Shown here: in pieces, positions 10,530-20,708 of the stretch
Layout of the letters: the number at the start of each line of letters is the position of its first letter
How positions within the stretch are numbered: the stretch's first letter is position 1
DNA from: Bifidobacterium canis
GTDB lineage: Bacteria > Actinomycetota > Actinomycetes > Actinomycetales > Bifidobacteriaceae
Assembly (NCBI RefSeq): GCF_009727065.1
Contig: NZ_WNLP01000001.1
Span: 496,001 to 560,000, forward strand
DNA length: 64,000 nucleotides
Direction of reading: 5' to 3'
Position numbers and translations under genes: made by a program
The notes under the pieces: generated by a model
Database searches by the model: none
What the model saw: the letters and a program-made list of their open reading frames with translations, nothing else
Told to the model about the DNA's origin: nothing

Positions 10530-11162
10530 TCAGCGCAGCGCGCGCAATGTGCGCAGATCGCGGCGCGCTTGTTCGGTATCGGTGAACCGAAACGCATGCC
10601 AGCCCACGTTCTGTGCGCCGCGCACGTTCTTCTCGGTGTCGTCGAAGAACACCGTGGTGCTTGGCGTGAGATTGAAGCGTCGCTGTGCAAGTTCGTAGAT
10701 GTCCGCGTTCGGCTTGCGTTTCTTTTCGATGCCGGAGACGACTGTGCCCTGCAGCAGTTCGTCCAACTGCGGGAACTTTTCGAAGGCGAAGTGGAACGTG
10801 TCGGCAGACCAGTTCGTCAAACCCCATACGCGTATTCCTTGTGCGCGCAGGTCGCGCAACAGTTCTTCGGCGCCGGGGATGAGGCGCGGCAATGCATCGT
10901 CGTAATGCTCGATGTAGTAGCGGAACACGTTCGCGATGTCATCGCCTTGTTCCCGCCTGACTGTTTCGAGTTCGCTGGTGAAGGGGATGCCGGAGTCCAT
11001 GTCGTCTTCATACCGGAAGAATCCGTAGGGGTCATCGTCGGCGCAGATTTTCTCGACCAGCTCTGCGGGGTAGTGGCCGTCGAGCGCGGCATGGCATTGC
11101 CAGTCGATGAGTACGCCGCAGAAGTCGAACACGACGTCGGTGATTGGCTGTGCTTGGTTCAC
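10530..11162 (-). CDS. HAD-superfamily hydrolase
   Basis: 210 residues if started at GTG 11162, which has AAAGAGG six bases upstream and puts the nucleophile motif DVVFDFCGVLIDW near the N-terminus as in relatives. A longer frame to GTG 11258 is open but would run through the inverted repeat 11232-11297. The motif FDFCGVL has Cys where HAD phosphatases usually have the second Asp (DxD), a variation seen in the epoxide-hydrolase/haloacid-dehalogenase-like subgroup. Motif II GLTNWS and motif III-IV FFDDTEKNV are present. Likely a phosphatase or dehalogenase-like enzyme of unknown substrate. Confidence 0.75.
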   Translation of the reverse strand: MNQAQPITDVVFDFCGVLIDWQCHAALDGHYPAELVEKICADDDPYGFFRYEDDMDSGIPFTSELETVRREQGDDIANVFRYYIEHYDDALPRLIPGAEELLRDLRAQGIRVWGLTNWSADTFHFAFEKFPQLDELLQGTVVSGIEKKRKPNADIYELAQRRFNLTPSTTVFFDDTEKNVRGAQNVGWHAFRFTDTEQARRDLRTLRALR

Positions 11163-11231
11163 GAAGACCTCTTTCTCGCTGGGTTCCGGCGCTTGGCGTT
11201 GCTTATATTCCGTGCTGTGTGCTGAATATGG

Positions 11232-11297
11232 ATTTGCCGGCTGTCTGCTTTCCGACACTGCTTAGTGTAGCGTGCCGTCGGCAGACAGCCGGCAAAT
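11232..11297 (-). terminator. 17-bp inverted repeat after the thioredoxin-reductase gene
   Basis: Arms 11232-11248 (ATTTGCCGGCTGTCTGC) and 11281-11297 are exact reverse complements with a 32-base loop. The repeat lies downstream of the trxB-like gene on the minus strand and before the HAD gene, so it may end or attenuate transcription. There is no T-run, so it is a weak terminator candidate. Confidence 0.45.
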
Positions 11298-11337
11298 GAC
11301 TCATATATTTTGTATTTCAGTCGCGAAACCGCTTCGA

Positions 11338-13119
11338 TCAGATTTCGTCGATCAGGTCGAGCATCTGGGAGACGTTCTTCTTACCGAATTCGATCTTCGA
11401 CTTGCCGTTACGATGCAGCACGATGCATGGGACGCTCATCACGTCGTACTTCTCCTTGAGTTCGGGGAAGTGGGCGACGTCATAGGCTTCCGCACGCACG
11501 TTCTCGTTGAGGGCGGCGATGCGTTGCGAGGCACGCACCGTCTCCGGGCACATCGTGCAGGTGAGTCCCACCAGAATCATGATGTCCACCGGATCGTGAA
11601 TCGCTTCGATGCGTTCCTTCTCGTCTCCGATCAGCGGCTGGCCTGGGCCTGCGGCATTGTAGAGACCGAGAACGAAGGAGTTGAACTCGTGGCCGGTCGG
11701 CACGCCATGGAAGACGAGTCCGGTGGGCACGAGCATGCCTGCGTCGTCGCGAACCATCATGCGCACCATCGGCGTAGCCGCGGGCAATGGCTCGTTCACG
11801 TCGAACGCTCCGCGACCGGAGTTTTCGAGATCGCCGGCGGTTTCTTCAACCATGTCGAGCTTGCCGGCGCTCAAACGCACCAGCTCACCGATGAACGCCT
11901 TCAGCTGCTCCGATGTGGCAGTGTTGTCAAGCTGCAATTGCAGGGTGACGGGGCGCTCCATGCGGGAGAACACCACGTTGAGCTGCTTGATCACGTCATC
12001 GTTGAACACCACGCTGGCGGTGTTCTGTGGATCCTGCGCTTCACTGCGATCGGAGGCAGGGGCCGGAGTGGTGTTTGCAGGAGTGCTGTTGGCAGCCTTC
12101 TCGGATTCCTCCTCGTAAACGGTGTGCTGCGGGCGTTCCGGAACCAAACCGGTTTTCTTGCTCATCTCTGCGGCATAGCGCTCCAAGCCGACTGCGGCGA
12201 TAGCGCCATCGGCCGTTGCGGTGACCACCTGACGAAGGTCCTTGACACGCAGGTCACCTGCGGCGAAAATGCCGGGTTCGCTGGTTTCGAGGTGTTCATC
12301 GGTGATCACGTAGCCGTGCGGATCGAGTTTGACGAGATCCTTGACCATCTGCGTCTGCGGCACGTAGCCTGCGAACACGAAGACGCCGAATGTACCACCG
12401 TTGTCTGGCTTCCACTCGTATTCGGAACCGTCTTTGACGTTACGCAACGTGGCGCTTTCCAAGCCCTTGGAGCCGGCTTGCACGCCGACGAGCTCAGTAC
12501 CGTAGTGGATCTCGATCTTCGGATTGTCTTTGGCGGGTTGCGCCACCGTCGCATCGCAGGTGAAATCGTCTTCACGTACCAGCAACGTCACTTTGCGTGC
12601 GAAGCGGGTGAGGAACACGGATTCCTCGGCTGCAGCGAAGCCGCCTCCGACCACGATCACGTCTTTGCCGGTGAAGAATTCACCGTCGCAGGTCGCGCAG
12701 TAGGCGACGCCACGGCCGGCGTATTCGAGTTCACCGTCGAAGCCGATCTTGCGCGGGGCAGCGCCCATCGCGAGCACCACGCCGAAGCAACGGTAGTCGC
12801 CGCGCTTGGTGTGCACGATCTTGAGGCCTTCGGTTTCGGGGTCGTCTTCGATGCCGGTGACATCGCCGACGGTCAGTTCCGCACCGAAATCCTGCGCCTG
12901 CTGGCGCATCGCGCTGGTGAGCTTACGCCCATCGGTGCGTGGCACGCCAGGGTAGTTGACGACCTCGGCTGTGATGGTGATCTGCCCGCCGAAATCGGCC
13001 TTTTCGATGATGAGCGTGCGGTAGCGTGCGCGCGCCAGATACATGCCGGCGGTGAGTCCCGCCGGGCCGCCGCCCACGACGATCGCATCGTAGAGCGGGG
13101 TGTGCTGAGCATCAGTCAT
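11338..13119 (-). CDS. Thioredoxin reductase/AhpF-like flavoprotein with C-terminal thioredoxin-fold domain
   Basis: 593 residues from ATG 13119, with GGAGG at 13129-13125. The FAD-binding GGGPAG motif is at residues 16-21, the redox CATC centre at 141-144, and a second nucleotide-binding VVGGGFAAAEE follows at about 156. A C-terminal extension carries another thiol pair, CTMC at 521-524, in a thioredoxin-like fold. This is a fusion with the AhpF domain set in reverse order (AhpF has its thioredoxin folds at the N-terminus). It would move electrons from NAD(P)H to the neighbouring AhpC peroxiredoxin, which lies 35 bases upstream in the same direction. The pair is probably the main peroxide defence of this anaerobe. 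Confidence 0.88.
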   Translation of the reverse strand: MTDAQHTPLYDAIVVGGGPAGLTAGMYLARARYRTLIIEKADFGGQITITAEVVNYPGVPRTDGRKLTSAMRQQAQDFGAELTVGDVTGIEDDPETEGLKIVHTKRGDYRCFGVVLAMGAAPRKIGFDGELEYAGRGVAYCATCDGEFFTGKDVIVVGGGFAAAEESVFLTRFARKVTLLVREDDFTCDATVAQPAKDNPKIEIHYGTELVGVQAGSKGLESATLRNVKDGSEYEWKPDNGGTFGVFVFAGYVPQTQMVKDLVKLDPHGYVITDEHLETSEPGIFAAGDLRVKDLRQVVTATADGAIAAVGLERYAAEMSKKTGLVPERPQHTVYEEESEKAANSTPANTTPAPASDRSEAQDPQNTASVVFNDDVIKQLNVVFSRMERPVTLQLQLDNTATSEQLKAFIGELVRLSAGKLDMVEETAGDLENSGRGAFDVNEPLPAATPMVRMMVRDDAGMLVPTGLVFHGVPTGHEFNSFVLGLYNAAGPGQPLIGDEKERIEAIHDPVDIMILVGLTCTMCPETVRASQRIAALNENVRAEAYDVAHFPELKEKYDVMSVPCIVLHRNGKSKIEFGKKNVSQMLDLIDEI

Positions 13120-13154
13120 ATGATCCTCCAATCAGCAGTGCCGTTGAGCAGCGA

Positions 13155-13718
13155 TCAGAGCTCTCCAACCAAGTCAAGGCTCGGCTCGAGCGTCTCATCG
13201 CCTGGCTCCCACTTCGCCGGGCACACCTGATCTCCGTGCTCATAGACGAATTGCGAAGCCTTGACGCGGCGCAGAATCTCTTCGGCGTTGCGTCCGACAT
13301 TAGACGAGATCACCTCATAGGCCACGACCTTGCCTTCTGGGTTGATGATGAAGTCGCCGCGCTCGGCCAAGCCACTCTGCTCGTTGTAGGTGTCGAGATC
13401 GCGGGCAAGCGTCGCCGTGGTGTCGGCGAGCATCGGGTATTCGATCTTGCCGATCTTGTCGTTGGCTTCATGCCAAGCCTTGTGCACCCACTGGGTGTCG
13501 CAGGAGACGGAGTAGATCTCACAATCAGCCTTCTTGAACTCCTCGTAGTGATCCTGCAGATCCTCCAACTCGGTTGGGCACACGAACGAGAAGTCAGCTG
13601 GGTAGAAGAACATCACCGACCAATGCCCGAGCAGGTTCTCCTTGCCAACTTCTTCGAGCTTGCCGTTATGGAAGGCGGGAACGGTGAAATCAACCACATC
13701 ATGTTGCAACATTGTCAT
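13155..13718 (-). CDS. ahpC: Alkyl hydroperoxide reductase AhpC (2-Cys peroxiredoxin)
   Basis: 187 residues, the usual AhpC length. The peroxidatic Cys47 sits in FVCPTE and the resolving Cys166 in VCPAKWEPG. The ATG at 13718 has GGAAG eight bases upstream. AhpC reduces hydrogen peroxide and organic peroxides and is re-reduced by a disulfide reductase, here almost certainly the fused flavoprotein encoded immediately downstream. The stretch 13740-13882 upstream has no gene; it contains the palindrome AGCCTGCATGCAGGCT at 13863-13878. Confidence 0.95.
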   Translation of the reverse strand: MTMLQHDVVDFTVPAFHNGKLEEVGKENLLGHWSVMFFYPADFSFVCPTELEDLQDHYEEFKKADCEIYSVSCDTQWVHKAWHEANDKIGKIEYPMLADTTATLARDLDTYNEQSGLAERGDFIINPEGKVVAYEVISSNVGRNAEEILRRVKASQFVYEHGDQVCPAKWEPGDETLEPSLDLVGEL

Positions 13719-13882
13719 GAGAGAACTTCCTTTCAGTAGAGCTCGGCGTCATCGCGAGCTGTTTTGAGTTCCTTCTCGAGTATGGCTCGATATGGCGCTC
13801 ATTGCCAAGTCCTCAACTCTGAGCGAATGAGTGCAATGTCACATATGAGATTGGTCACACAAGCCTGCATGCAGGCTCTCTG

Positions 13883-15714
13883 CTAGTTATCGATGTTCTC
13901 CAACACATCGAAAGCGTCTGGAATCGCTTCGATCACGTCGGTGGCGATGATCGGATGCCCTGCGGCCGTTCTCTGATCAGATTTCTCGGCTCCGTAGATC
14001 TGCGGGTGGTTCCAAGCATGATGCGTGTTCTGCGAGGCGAGGGCTGCGGCCAGACCATGCATGTACGCACCACCGGCCACGACCTCGGTGATGGAGGCGG
14101 GATCGTCGAGCAGGGTTTGTGCCTGCTGCGCGAGAAGGGCGCCGAGCATGCCGGCGAGCACGTCTCCGGCTCCGGCTGTGGCAAGCATGGCGGGAGCCCT
14201 GCCGACGACCAGCGTGCGAGTCATCGAACCTTCTTCATCAGGGCCGACGACGATCGTCAAAGCGCCTTTGAGCAGTACCGTCGCACCGGTCAACTGTGCG
14301 GCTCGTTGCGCATAGTGCAATGGCTGTTCGTTGATCTGCTCGACTGAAGTGACTTGATCGATGCGGCTGAGAAGGCGCGCCAGCTCGATGGCATGAGGCG
14401 TGATCACCACTTGCGCAGGCACACGCTTGGGTAGCAGATCCAATGCGCCGGCGTCCACCACTATCGGCGGCATCTGCATCGCCTCATCGTCATTGCCGGC
14501 GTCCGCATAGTCCACGTCTCCGCCGTCGATGTTGGAGATTGATTCCGCGCGTGACTCACTGTGCAGTGCGTAGTGGGCGAGCAGCGTGGCGATGGCTTGC
14601 CTCTGCATGTCTTGCTCGCCTTCGCCTGCGGCGGGAACGCCACAGCCGACCACCCAGGATTCCACGCGACCTTTGCCTATAGTCGCTTCGGGAAGCGATT
14701 GCAGCACGAGATCCTGTGCGCGTTGTGGCCCTAAATATCGCACCATGCCGATGTTCGTGCGTGCCGCCGCCATCGTAGACAGCACTGCGGCACCAGGGTA
14801 TTTCACCGAGCCGGTGATCAATCCGGTCACGCCACGGGAATACTTCGAGTCGAAGGGGAGTGGCTCACGGAGTGACGAACCGGCGAAACTGGCATCGGCC
14901 GATTCCACGGTGGCGGTCATGTTTTCAAGGTCGAAACCGAAATCGACCACCACAACCCGCCCGCAAGCGAAAGCGGCTGGTGGGAGCATCGCGCAGGGTT
15001 TCATCGCGCCGAACATCACCGTCACGTCGGCGGGAATATATGCTCCAGGAAGCGCACCGTCGTTGACACCGATACCAGACGGCGTGTCTACCGCGACGAC
15101 GATCGGTTTGGAATCCGCATCTTCGCACACATAGTCTCCCAACGCTTCTGCAAGCGCCGCAGGAATGCCACGCAATGCGCCGTGCACGCCGATGCCGGCC
15201 ATTGCGTCGATGATGATCTGCGAGCGCTTGGCGAAGCGGATGGCTGCGGCAAGGCGTTGCCCTGCTTCACCGGATGAGAAGCCGGTGGGCACCCGGGGAT
15301 GTGTGACTGCGGATCGAGTGTCCAGATGTGCCCGCCAGCTTGAATGAAGGTGGCGAATGCTTCGCTATGCAATTGCTTGCCAACGACGATGGCGGTCACA
15401 TCGATGCCGCGCGAGGCGAGGAACGCCCCCGCGAACAGTCCATCTCCGCCGTTGTCTCCCGCACCTGCGAGCAATGTGACGCGCAGATCGTCGGGATCCG
15501 TGTCGAGGTCTGGCAGGAGTTCGAGCACGGTGTGTGCCGTGGCTCGTGCGGCCATTTGCATGAGCGGCGTGCCTTCTTCGAGCAGTGGCCGTTCCATGGC
15601 GCGCACCGTGTCGACGTCGTATGCGGTTGAGGTCAGCATGTCGACATGCGTGGTGTCGGTTTGCGCGTCGCTTCCCTGCGATGCGCGAGATCGTGAAAAC
15701 ATTGGCGACGCCAT
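13883..15714 (-). pseudogene. nnrD: Bifunctional NAD(P)HX epimerase/dehydratase (NnrE-NnrD), frameshifted
   Basis: The start is taken at ATG 15714 (GAGGG five bases upstream). The N-terminal half has the YjeF epimerase features (TSTAYDVDTVRAMERPLL, LLAGAGDNGGDGLFAG) and then leaves frame at HIPGCPPASH. The overlapping frame from VPTGFSSGEAG carries the rest of the epimerase (DAMAGIG) and the ADP/ATP-dependent dehydratase with the ribokinase-like C-terminal signature GAGDVLAGMLGAL. One base added in the CCCGGGG run 15292-15298 joins the frames. The enzyme repairs hydrated NADH and NADPH. This is the only one of the eight frameshifts that falls in a G/C run. Confidence 0.85.
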
Positions 15715-15913
15715 GTGTACCCTCATTCCTGTTGTTCGCATGCCCGATGGCATGCGGTCATACTTCTCCACTGTAGTACCGCACGCATTCGCAGAACTTC
15801 ACCGAGAAAGATAAACGGGCACTCTGCTTTCCCCGATTCCTACAATGGCGGTAGCGTTCCATGCGGATTCCCCGTGTGAAATATGGAATGAATGTCTATG
15901 GAAGGAACGTTTT

Positions 15914-16858
15914 ATGTGCACTGCCATCCGTTTTGATGATGACCATGATTCCATGTATTTCGGCCGTAACCTCGACTGGTCGGAAGACTACGGCGAGAAG
16001 TTCGTGTTCGCACCGCATGACTACCATTATCAGCCCGCGTTCAATGCGGAAGACAAGAATCACCCGGTGCTCGGCATCGGCATCATCGTCGATGACACCC
16101 CGCTGTATTTCGACTGTGCGAATGATGCCGGACTCGCTGTGGCAGGTCTCAACTATGCGCGGTATGCGAAGTATGCGCAGGAGCCGGTGAACTTCACCAC
16201 CAATGTCGCCGCCTACGAGTTCCCGCTGTGGGTGACGCGCAATTTCACCAGTGTCGATGACGTGCAGGAGGCGCTGAAGAACGTGACGATCGTCGCTCAG
16301 GCGATCAACAAGCAGTATCCGGTGGCAACGTTGCATTGGATGATAGCCGATGCGAAGCGCAGCATCGTCGTGGAATGCGATGCCGACGGCTTGCACGTGT
16401 ATGACGATCCCGTTGACACGCTCACCAATCAGCCTCCGTTCCCGCAGCAGATGGAGAATCTGGGCAACTACGCGCATGTGGCGCCACGCACGCAGAAGTC
16501 GGTCAAGTGGGGCAACGTCTCGTTGGCGACGAATCAGGATGCGAACAGTTCGGAAGGTTTGCCGGGCGGCTATGGTTCGGTGGCACGTTTTGTGCGCGCG
16601 GCATACAACAACATGCATTACCCGACGCAGAGCGGCGAAAAGGCGAACGTGAACCGCCTGTTCAAGACGCTGTCGATGGTGTCGGTGATCGAGGGAACCG
16701 CGATCAGTGCGAACGGCGAATTTGAGAAGACGCTGTACACGAGCTGCTTCAGCGGCGCCACGCGCACGTACTACTTGAAGAAGTATGACGACGAAACCGT
16801 TGCGTCGTGCGCGATGAGCGATTTCGACAACTCCGCCAACACGTTGCAGACGAAGTGA
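15914..16858 (+). CDS. bsh: Bile salt hydrolase / choloylglycine hydrolase family
   Basis: 314 residues from ATG 15914 (GAAGGAA before it), giving Cys2 as the N-terminal nucleophile after Met removal. Family catalytic residues are visible: Cys2, Arg18 and Asp21 in FGRNLDW, Asn in FDCANDAGL, Asn in TNQPPF, and Arg in GSVARFVR. The enzyme splits glycine or taurine from conjugated bile acids in the cytoplasm, typical of gut bifidobacteria. Penicillin V acylase is the alternative member of the family; the overall pattern favours bile salt hydrolase. The sequence differs clearly from the common bifidobacterial Bsh (for example MCTAIRF rather than MCTGVRF), so substrate preference may differ. It stands as a single gene. 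Confidence 0.88.
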   Translation: MCTAIRFDDDHDSMYFGRNLDWSEDYGEKFVFAPHDYHYQPAFNAEDKNHPVLGIGIIVDDTPLYFDCANDAGLAVAGLNYARYAKYAQEPVNFTTNVAAYEFPLWVTRNFTSVDDVQEALKNVTIVAQAINKQYPVATLHWMIADAKRSIVVECDADGLHVYDDPVDTLTNQPPFPQQMENLGNYAHVAPRTQKSVKWGNVSLATNQDANSSEGLPGGYGSVARFVRAAYNNMHYPTQSGEKANVNRLFKTLSMVSVIEGTAISANGEFEKTLYTSCFSGATRTYYLKKYDDETVASCAMSDFDNSANTLQTK

Positions 16859-16959
16859 ACCACTACTTAACACCGTTGGAAACGAAGTGATTCTACGCTG
16901 GTTGCTGTTCAGGGGGCTTGCGGATATGCGAGCCCCTTTGCAACTGTAAGGAGACCCGC

Positions 16960-17718
16960 ATGTTCGAAGAACTGCATAGGAAGATGAATAAGTTCTGGAA
17001 CGACGATCGCACGTTGAACGAAACCGATCCGGAGTTCATCAAGATGTTCAGCGACTTCGCATATGACGAGGTCATCAATGACGAGAACGCGAACGATCCC
17101 GCGCTTGACGACAAGGCTCGTTGCATGGCGATCATGGCGTCGCTGATCGGCGCGCAGGGCATGGATGCGTTCGAGATGATGCTTCCCGTGTCGTATCGCG
17201 CAGGAGTCACCTCCGTGGAGCTCAAGGAGATCATCTACCAGTCGACGGCATATGTGGGGTTCGCGCATATGCTGCCGTATTTGAAGAAACTCAATGATTT
17301 TCTGGGTGCGCAGAACGTTGCGCTGCCACTTGCGAAGCAGGGCACGGTGACCGGCGACGACCGTGCAAAAGCTGGCGAGAGCAAACAAGTGGAGATCTTT
17401 GGCGAGAAGAGACGCGGATTCGCGCAATCCGGCCCTGAAGATACTCGGCATATCAATAAGTGGCTTGTAGACAACTGTTTCGGTGATTACTACACACGCG
17501 ATGGACTGACCAACGCGCAGCGCGAAATGGTCACGTTCTGCTTCCTCATCGCGCAGGGAGGGTGCGAGCCGCAGGTTCGCGCGCATGTGCGGGGCAATCT
17601 CAACGTCGGCAATTCCGAGCATTTTCTGATCGCCGTGGTTTCGCAATGCCTGCCATATATCGGGTACCCACGCGCATTGAATGCGATCGCCTGCATACGC
17701 GATGTGATCGACCAATAG
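16960..17718 (+). CDS. Carboxymuconolactone decarboxylase-family protein
   Basis: 252 residues from ATG 16960, preceded by AAGGAG. Two repeats of the CMD/AhpD fold are suggested: ELKEIIYQSTAYVGFAHMLPYL in the first half and AQREMVTFCFLIAQGGCEPQVRAH in the second. The classic AhpD CxxC thiol pair is absent from the first repeat and only a single Cys is in the second, so a peroxidase role is uncertain. Members act as decarboxylases or as AhpD-like reductases. It follows bsh by 101 bases. Confidence 0.75.
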   Translation: MFEELHRKMNKFWNDDRTLNETDPEFIKMFSDFAYDEVINDENANDPALDDKARCMAIMASLIGAQGMDAFEMMLPVSYRAGVTSVELKEIIYQSTAYVGFAHMLPYLKKLNDFLGAQNVALPLAKQGTVTGDDRAKAGESKQVEIFGEKRRGFAQSGPEDTRHINKWLVDNCFGDYYTRDGLTNAQREMVTFCFLIAQGGCEPQVRAHVRGNLNVGNSEHFLIAVVSQCLPYIGYPRALNAIACIRDVIDQ

Positions 17719-17819
17719 ATACATAGATAAGCAGAGCATCAACAAAAGATGCATATAGGTGTATGACTAGCACAGATACGCAACTGACAGACAGAGATAG
17801 AGATAGGAGAGAACACACC

Positions 17820-18881
17820 ATGGCCAGTGAGAATACTGCAGCTGAGAGCAGGACGATACCGCCGAAGTCCGGCAACCCGGTCGTCGTGCAGGAGAAGAAG
17901 CATGAGGGTGCCACAGTCAAGGCGGCGTTGGCGGCGAACATCGGCGTTGCGATTGCGAAACTCGCCGCTTGGATGTTCACCCGTTCGTCGGCGATGCTTT
18001 CGGAATCGGTGCATTCGATCGCTGACTGCTCGAACGAGATCGTGCTGATGATCGGCAACCGTGTGTCGAAGACGCGGCAGGATTCCGCGCACCCGTTCGG
18101 CTGGTATCGAGTGAAATACCTGGCGTCGTTCGTGGTGGCGACGCTGCTGTTCTTCGTCGGCGGCTTCTTCTCGACGAGCGAGGCCGTCAAGAAGATCACG
18201 GCCGTGCTCGCCGACCCGTCGATTCGTACGGCGAACCGAGGTGAACTGGTGATCGCATTGATCGTCGTCATCATCAGCGCCTGCTTGGAAGGGTATGGCT
18301 TGCACCAGTCGATCAAGGAATCGAACGAACGCATGCATCACACCGGCATGCCGAAGATGGGCGTCTACAAGTTCTGGCGCATCACCAAGTCCGCTGATTT
18401 GGCGTCGGTCATCATGGAAGATACGCTGGCGTTGATCGGCTTGGTGTTTGCGTTCCTCGGCATCGGCTTGGCTATCGCGACGGGTGATGAGCTGTTCGAT
18501 GCGCTCGGCGGCATGGGCGTAGGTCTCGTGCTGATCGTCGGATCGTTGCTGCTCGCTTACAAGACCGGTTCGTTGCTCATCGGAGAATCGGTGAGCAAGC
18601 TCACGCAGGAGCGCATCATCAAGGCCGTCGAATCCACGCCGGGCGTGGAGGAGCTCATCAACATGCAGAGCGTGCACATGTCGGAAGACAACATTCTGCT
18701 GTGCCTCAAAGTGCAGACGTCGAAGCTCGACCGCGACTACGACGTCGATACCGTCAACAAGATCGAGGCGTCGATCCGCACGTCGATGCCGTGGTACAAC
18801 TGGGAGATCTACGTGGAGCCGGATGTGTTGCGTTCGTCGCAGGCCGGTGAGCCGGATGAGCCGGTGGAGATCGGGGAGTAG
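17820..18881 (+). CDS. Cation diffusion facilitator-family transporter
   Basis: 353 residues from ATG 17820 (TAGGAGAG before it). Membrane segments are visible at about residues 38-58, 98-120, 140-160 and 205-250. SESVHSIADCSNE in the second helix is the CDF metal-site signature, and HPFGWYR follows the loop. The cytoplasmic C-terminal domain contains VEELINMQSVHMSEDNIL, typical of the ferredoxin-like dimer domain. The family exports Zn, Co, Fe or Mn against protons; the metal is not decidable here. Ends just before a strong bidirectional terminator. Confidence 0.88.
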   Translation: MASENTAAESRTIPPKSGNPVVVQEKKHEGATVKAALAANIGVAIAKLAAWMFTRSSAMLSESVHSIADCSNEIVLMIGNRVSKTRQDSAHPFGWYRVKYLASFVVATLLFFVGGFFSTSEAVKKITAVLADPSIRTANRGELVIALIVVIISACLEGYGLHQSIKESNERMHHTGMPKMGVYKFWRITKSADLASVIMEDTLALIGLVFAFLGIGLAIATGDELFDALGGMGVGLVLIVGSLLLAYKTGSLLIGESVSKLTQERIIKAVESTPGVEELINMQSVHMSEDNILLCLKVQTSKLDRDYDVDTVNKIEASIRTSMPWYNWEIYVEPDVLRSSQAGEPDEPVEIGE

Positions 18882-18917
18882 TTCCTCGGCGGCAGGCACG
18901 GCATAAACGGCAAATAC

Positions 18918-18959
18918 GATTTGGGGCCGAAGGTGTGTGTTCACCTTCGGCCCCAAATC
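18918..18959. terminator. Strong bidirectional hairpin
   Basis: Perfect 18-bp arms (GATTTGGGGCCGAAGGTG and its complement) with a 6-base loop, between the convergent CDF and ABC-F genes, ending both transcripts. T-rich tracts are short on both sides. Confidence 0.8.
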
Positions 18960-18980
18960 ATTGCTGTGGGAAAGCAGGTT

Positions 18981-20582
18981 TTACTCTTCAGCGACGAGCT
19001 CCAGGTAGGAGTCGTTCCACAGGTCCTCATCACCGTCTGGCATCAGCAGCACACGTTCCGGACGCAGTGCTTCGACGGCGCCCTCGTCGTGGGTGACGAG
19101 CACGATCGCGCCCTCGTATTTGGAGATGGCTTTGAGAATCTCGTCTCGCGACGCCGGGTCGAGGTTGTTCGTCGGCTCGTCGAGCAACAGCACGTTCGCA
19201 CGCGATGTCACCAAGGTGGCGAGTGCCAAGCGCGTCTTCTCACCGCCGGAGAGCACTTTGGCTGGTTTGAACGCGTCATCGCCGGAGAACAGGAACGAGC
19301 CGAGGATCGAACGCGCTTGCGTGTCGTTCAGTTCGGGAGCCACATGGCGCAGGTTCTCCAATACGGTCACGTCAAGGTCAAGCGTGTCGTGTTCCTGCGC
19401 GAAGTAGCCGATCTTCGCGCCGTGCCCGTATTCGACGACGCCGGTATCGGGTTCCTCGAGATGGGCGAGCAAGCGAAGCGTGGTGGTCTTGCCCGCGCCG
19501 TTGTAGCCGAGAATGACCACGCGTGAGCCTTTGTCGACCGCCAGATTCACGCCGGCGAACACGATGTTCGAACCATAGGCCTTCGAGATGTCTTTCGCCA
19601 TGATCGGCGTGCGCCCGCATGGTGCCGGTTCCGGGAAGCGGATGTCGGCGACCTTCTCTTTCTTCTCGGCTTCCGAGGTTTCCGACAGCAAGCGTTCCGC
19701 GCGACGGATCATGTTCTGCGCTGCAACGGCTTTCGTGGCCTTCGCATGCAGGCGGATGCCTTGCTGCATCAGTCGTTCGGCCTTCTTCTCGGCCACTTCG
19801 CGTTCACGGCGGCGACGTTCCTCGTCCACGACGCGCTGGTGCAGGTAGGCTTTCCAGCCGAGCGAATACATGTCGATCTGGCCGCGTTGCGCATCCAGAT
19901 GCCACACTTTGTTCACCACTTCGTCGAGCAGTTCGGTGGAGTGCGAGATCACGAGGAACCCGCCCTCGTATTTCTTGAGGAATTCACGCAGCCACAGAAT
20001 CGAATCGGCGTCCAAATGGTTGGTTGGCTCGTCGAGAATCAACGTGTCGGCGTCGGAGAAGAGGATGCGCGCCAGTTCGATGCGCCTGCGCTGGCCGCCG
20101 GAAAGCGTGCCGAGTTTCTGGCTCATGACCTCTTGCGGGAGTCCCAAGCTGGCGGCCATGGCGGTTGCCTCGGATTGTGCGGCGTAGCCACCGGCCTTCT
20201 CGAAGTCCTGCATCGCCTTGTCGTAGCGATTCATGGCCTTAGTCATCACGTCAGGATCCGGGTCGGTCATCTCCTTTTCCGCTTTGCGAATGCGTTTGAT
20301 GATCGTCGCGATGTCTCGTGCGCTCATCATGCGGTCCAGCGCGGTCTGTTCGGGGTCGGCGGCATGTGTGTCTTGCGGCAGGTAACCGAGTTTGCCACTG
20401 ACACGCACCGAACCAGCGGTCGGGAGCATGTCTCCGGTGATCACACGGGTCAACGTGGTTTTGCCTGCACCATTGCGGCCGACCAAACCAATTTTGTCTC
20501 CCTTGGTCACATGGAAGTTCGTAGGGTGCAGCAGTGTGCGCGCGCCGATTTGAATCTCAAGGCCTTGCGCATCGATCGCCAT
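18981..20582 (-). CDS. ABC-F family ATPase
   Basis: 533 residues with two ABC domains and no membrane part. First Walker A GRNGAGKTT, signature LSGGQRRR, Walker B LILDEPTNHLD; then a charged linker; second Walker A GYNGAGKTT, signature LSGGEKTR, Walker B LLLDEPTNNLD. This is the ABC-F architecture of translation factors of the EttA/Uup/antibiotic ribosome-protection type, which act at the ribosomal E site. It appears to be the core actinobacterial member rather than an acquired resistance factor, but the subtype cannot be set without phylogeny. Convergent with the CDF gene. Confidence 0.9.
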   Translation of the reverse strand: MAIDAQGLEIQIGARTLLHPTNFHVTKGDKIGLVGRNGAGKTTLTRVITGDMLPTAGSVRVSGKLGYLPQDTHAADPEQTALDRMMSARDIATIIKRIRKAEKEMTDPDPDVMTKAMNRYDKAMQDFEKAGGYAAQSEATAMAASLGLPQEVMSQKLGTLSGGQRRRIELARILFSDADTLILDEPTNHLDADSILWLREFLKKYEGGFLVISHSTELLDEVVNKVWHLDAQRGQIDMYSLGWKAYLHQRVVDEERRRREREVAEKKAERLMQQGIRLHAKATKAVAAQNMIRRAERLLSETSEAEKKEKVADIRFPEPAPCGRTPIMAKDISKAYGSNIVFAGVNLAVDKGSRVVILGYNGAGKTTTLRLLAHLEEPDTGVVEYGHGAKIGYFAQEHDTLDLDVTVLENLRHVAPELNDTQARSILGSFLFSGDDAFKPAKVLSGGEKTRLALATLVTSRANVLLLDEPTNNLDPASRDEILKAISKYEGAIVLVTHDEGAVEALRPERVLLMPDGDEDLWNDSYLELVAEE

Positions 20583-20708
20583 AACTCACCGTCTTTCTTG
20601 TATTCATCCGTATCATTCAGCGAGCCGCGCGGTTCATCATCTTTTCAGCGGCTTCCATCAAGCAGGTCAACGTAGATCAGTCAACGCAGTCAACATAGAC
20701 AGCATAGC

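Noticed and set aside
11272..13230. Open frame of about 650 codons on the plus strand.
   Set aside because: Antisense to the flavoprotein gene with the same phase relation; it is a shadow of biased codon use.
13863..13878. Palindrome AGCCTGCATGCAGGCT as a terminator of nnrD.
   Set aside because: No loop of useful size and no T-run on either strand; it may be an operator or chance.
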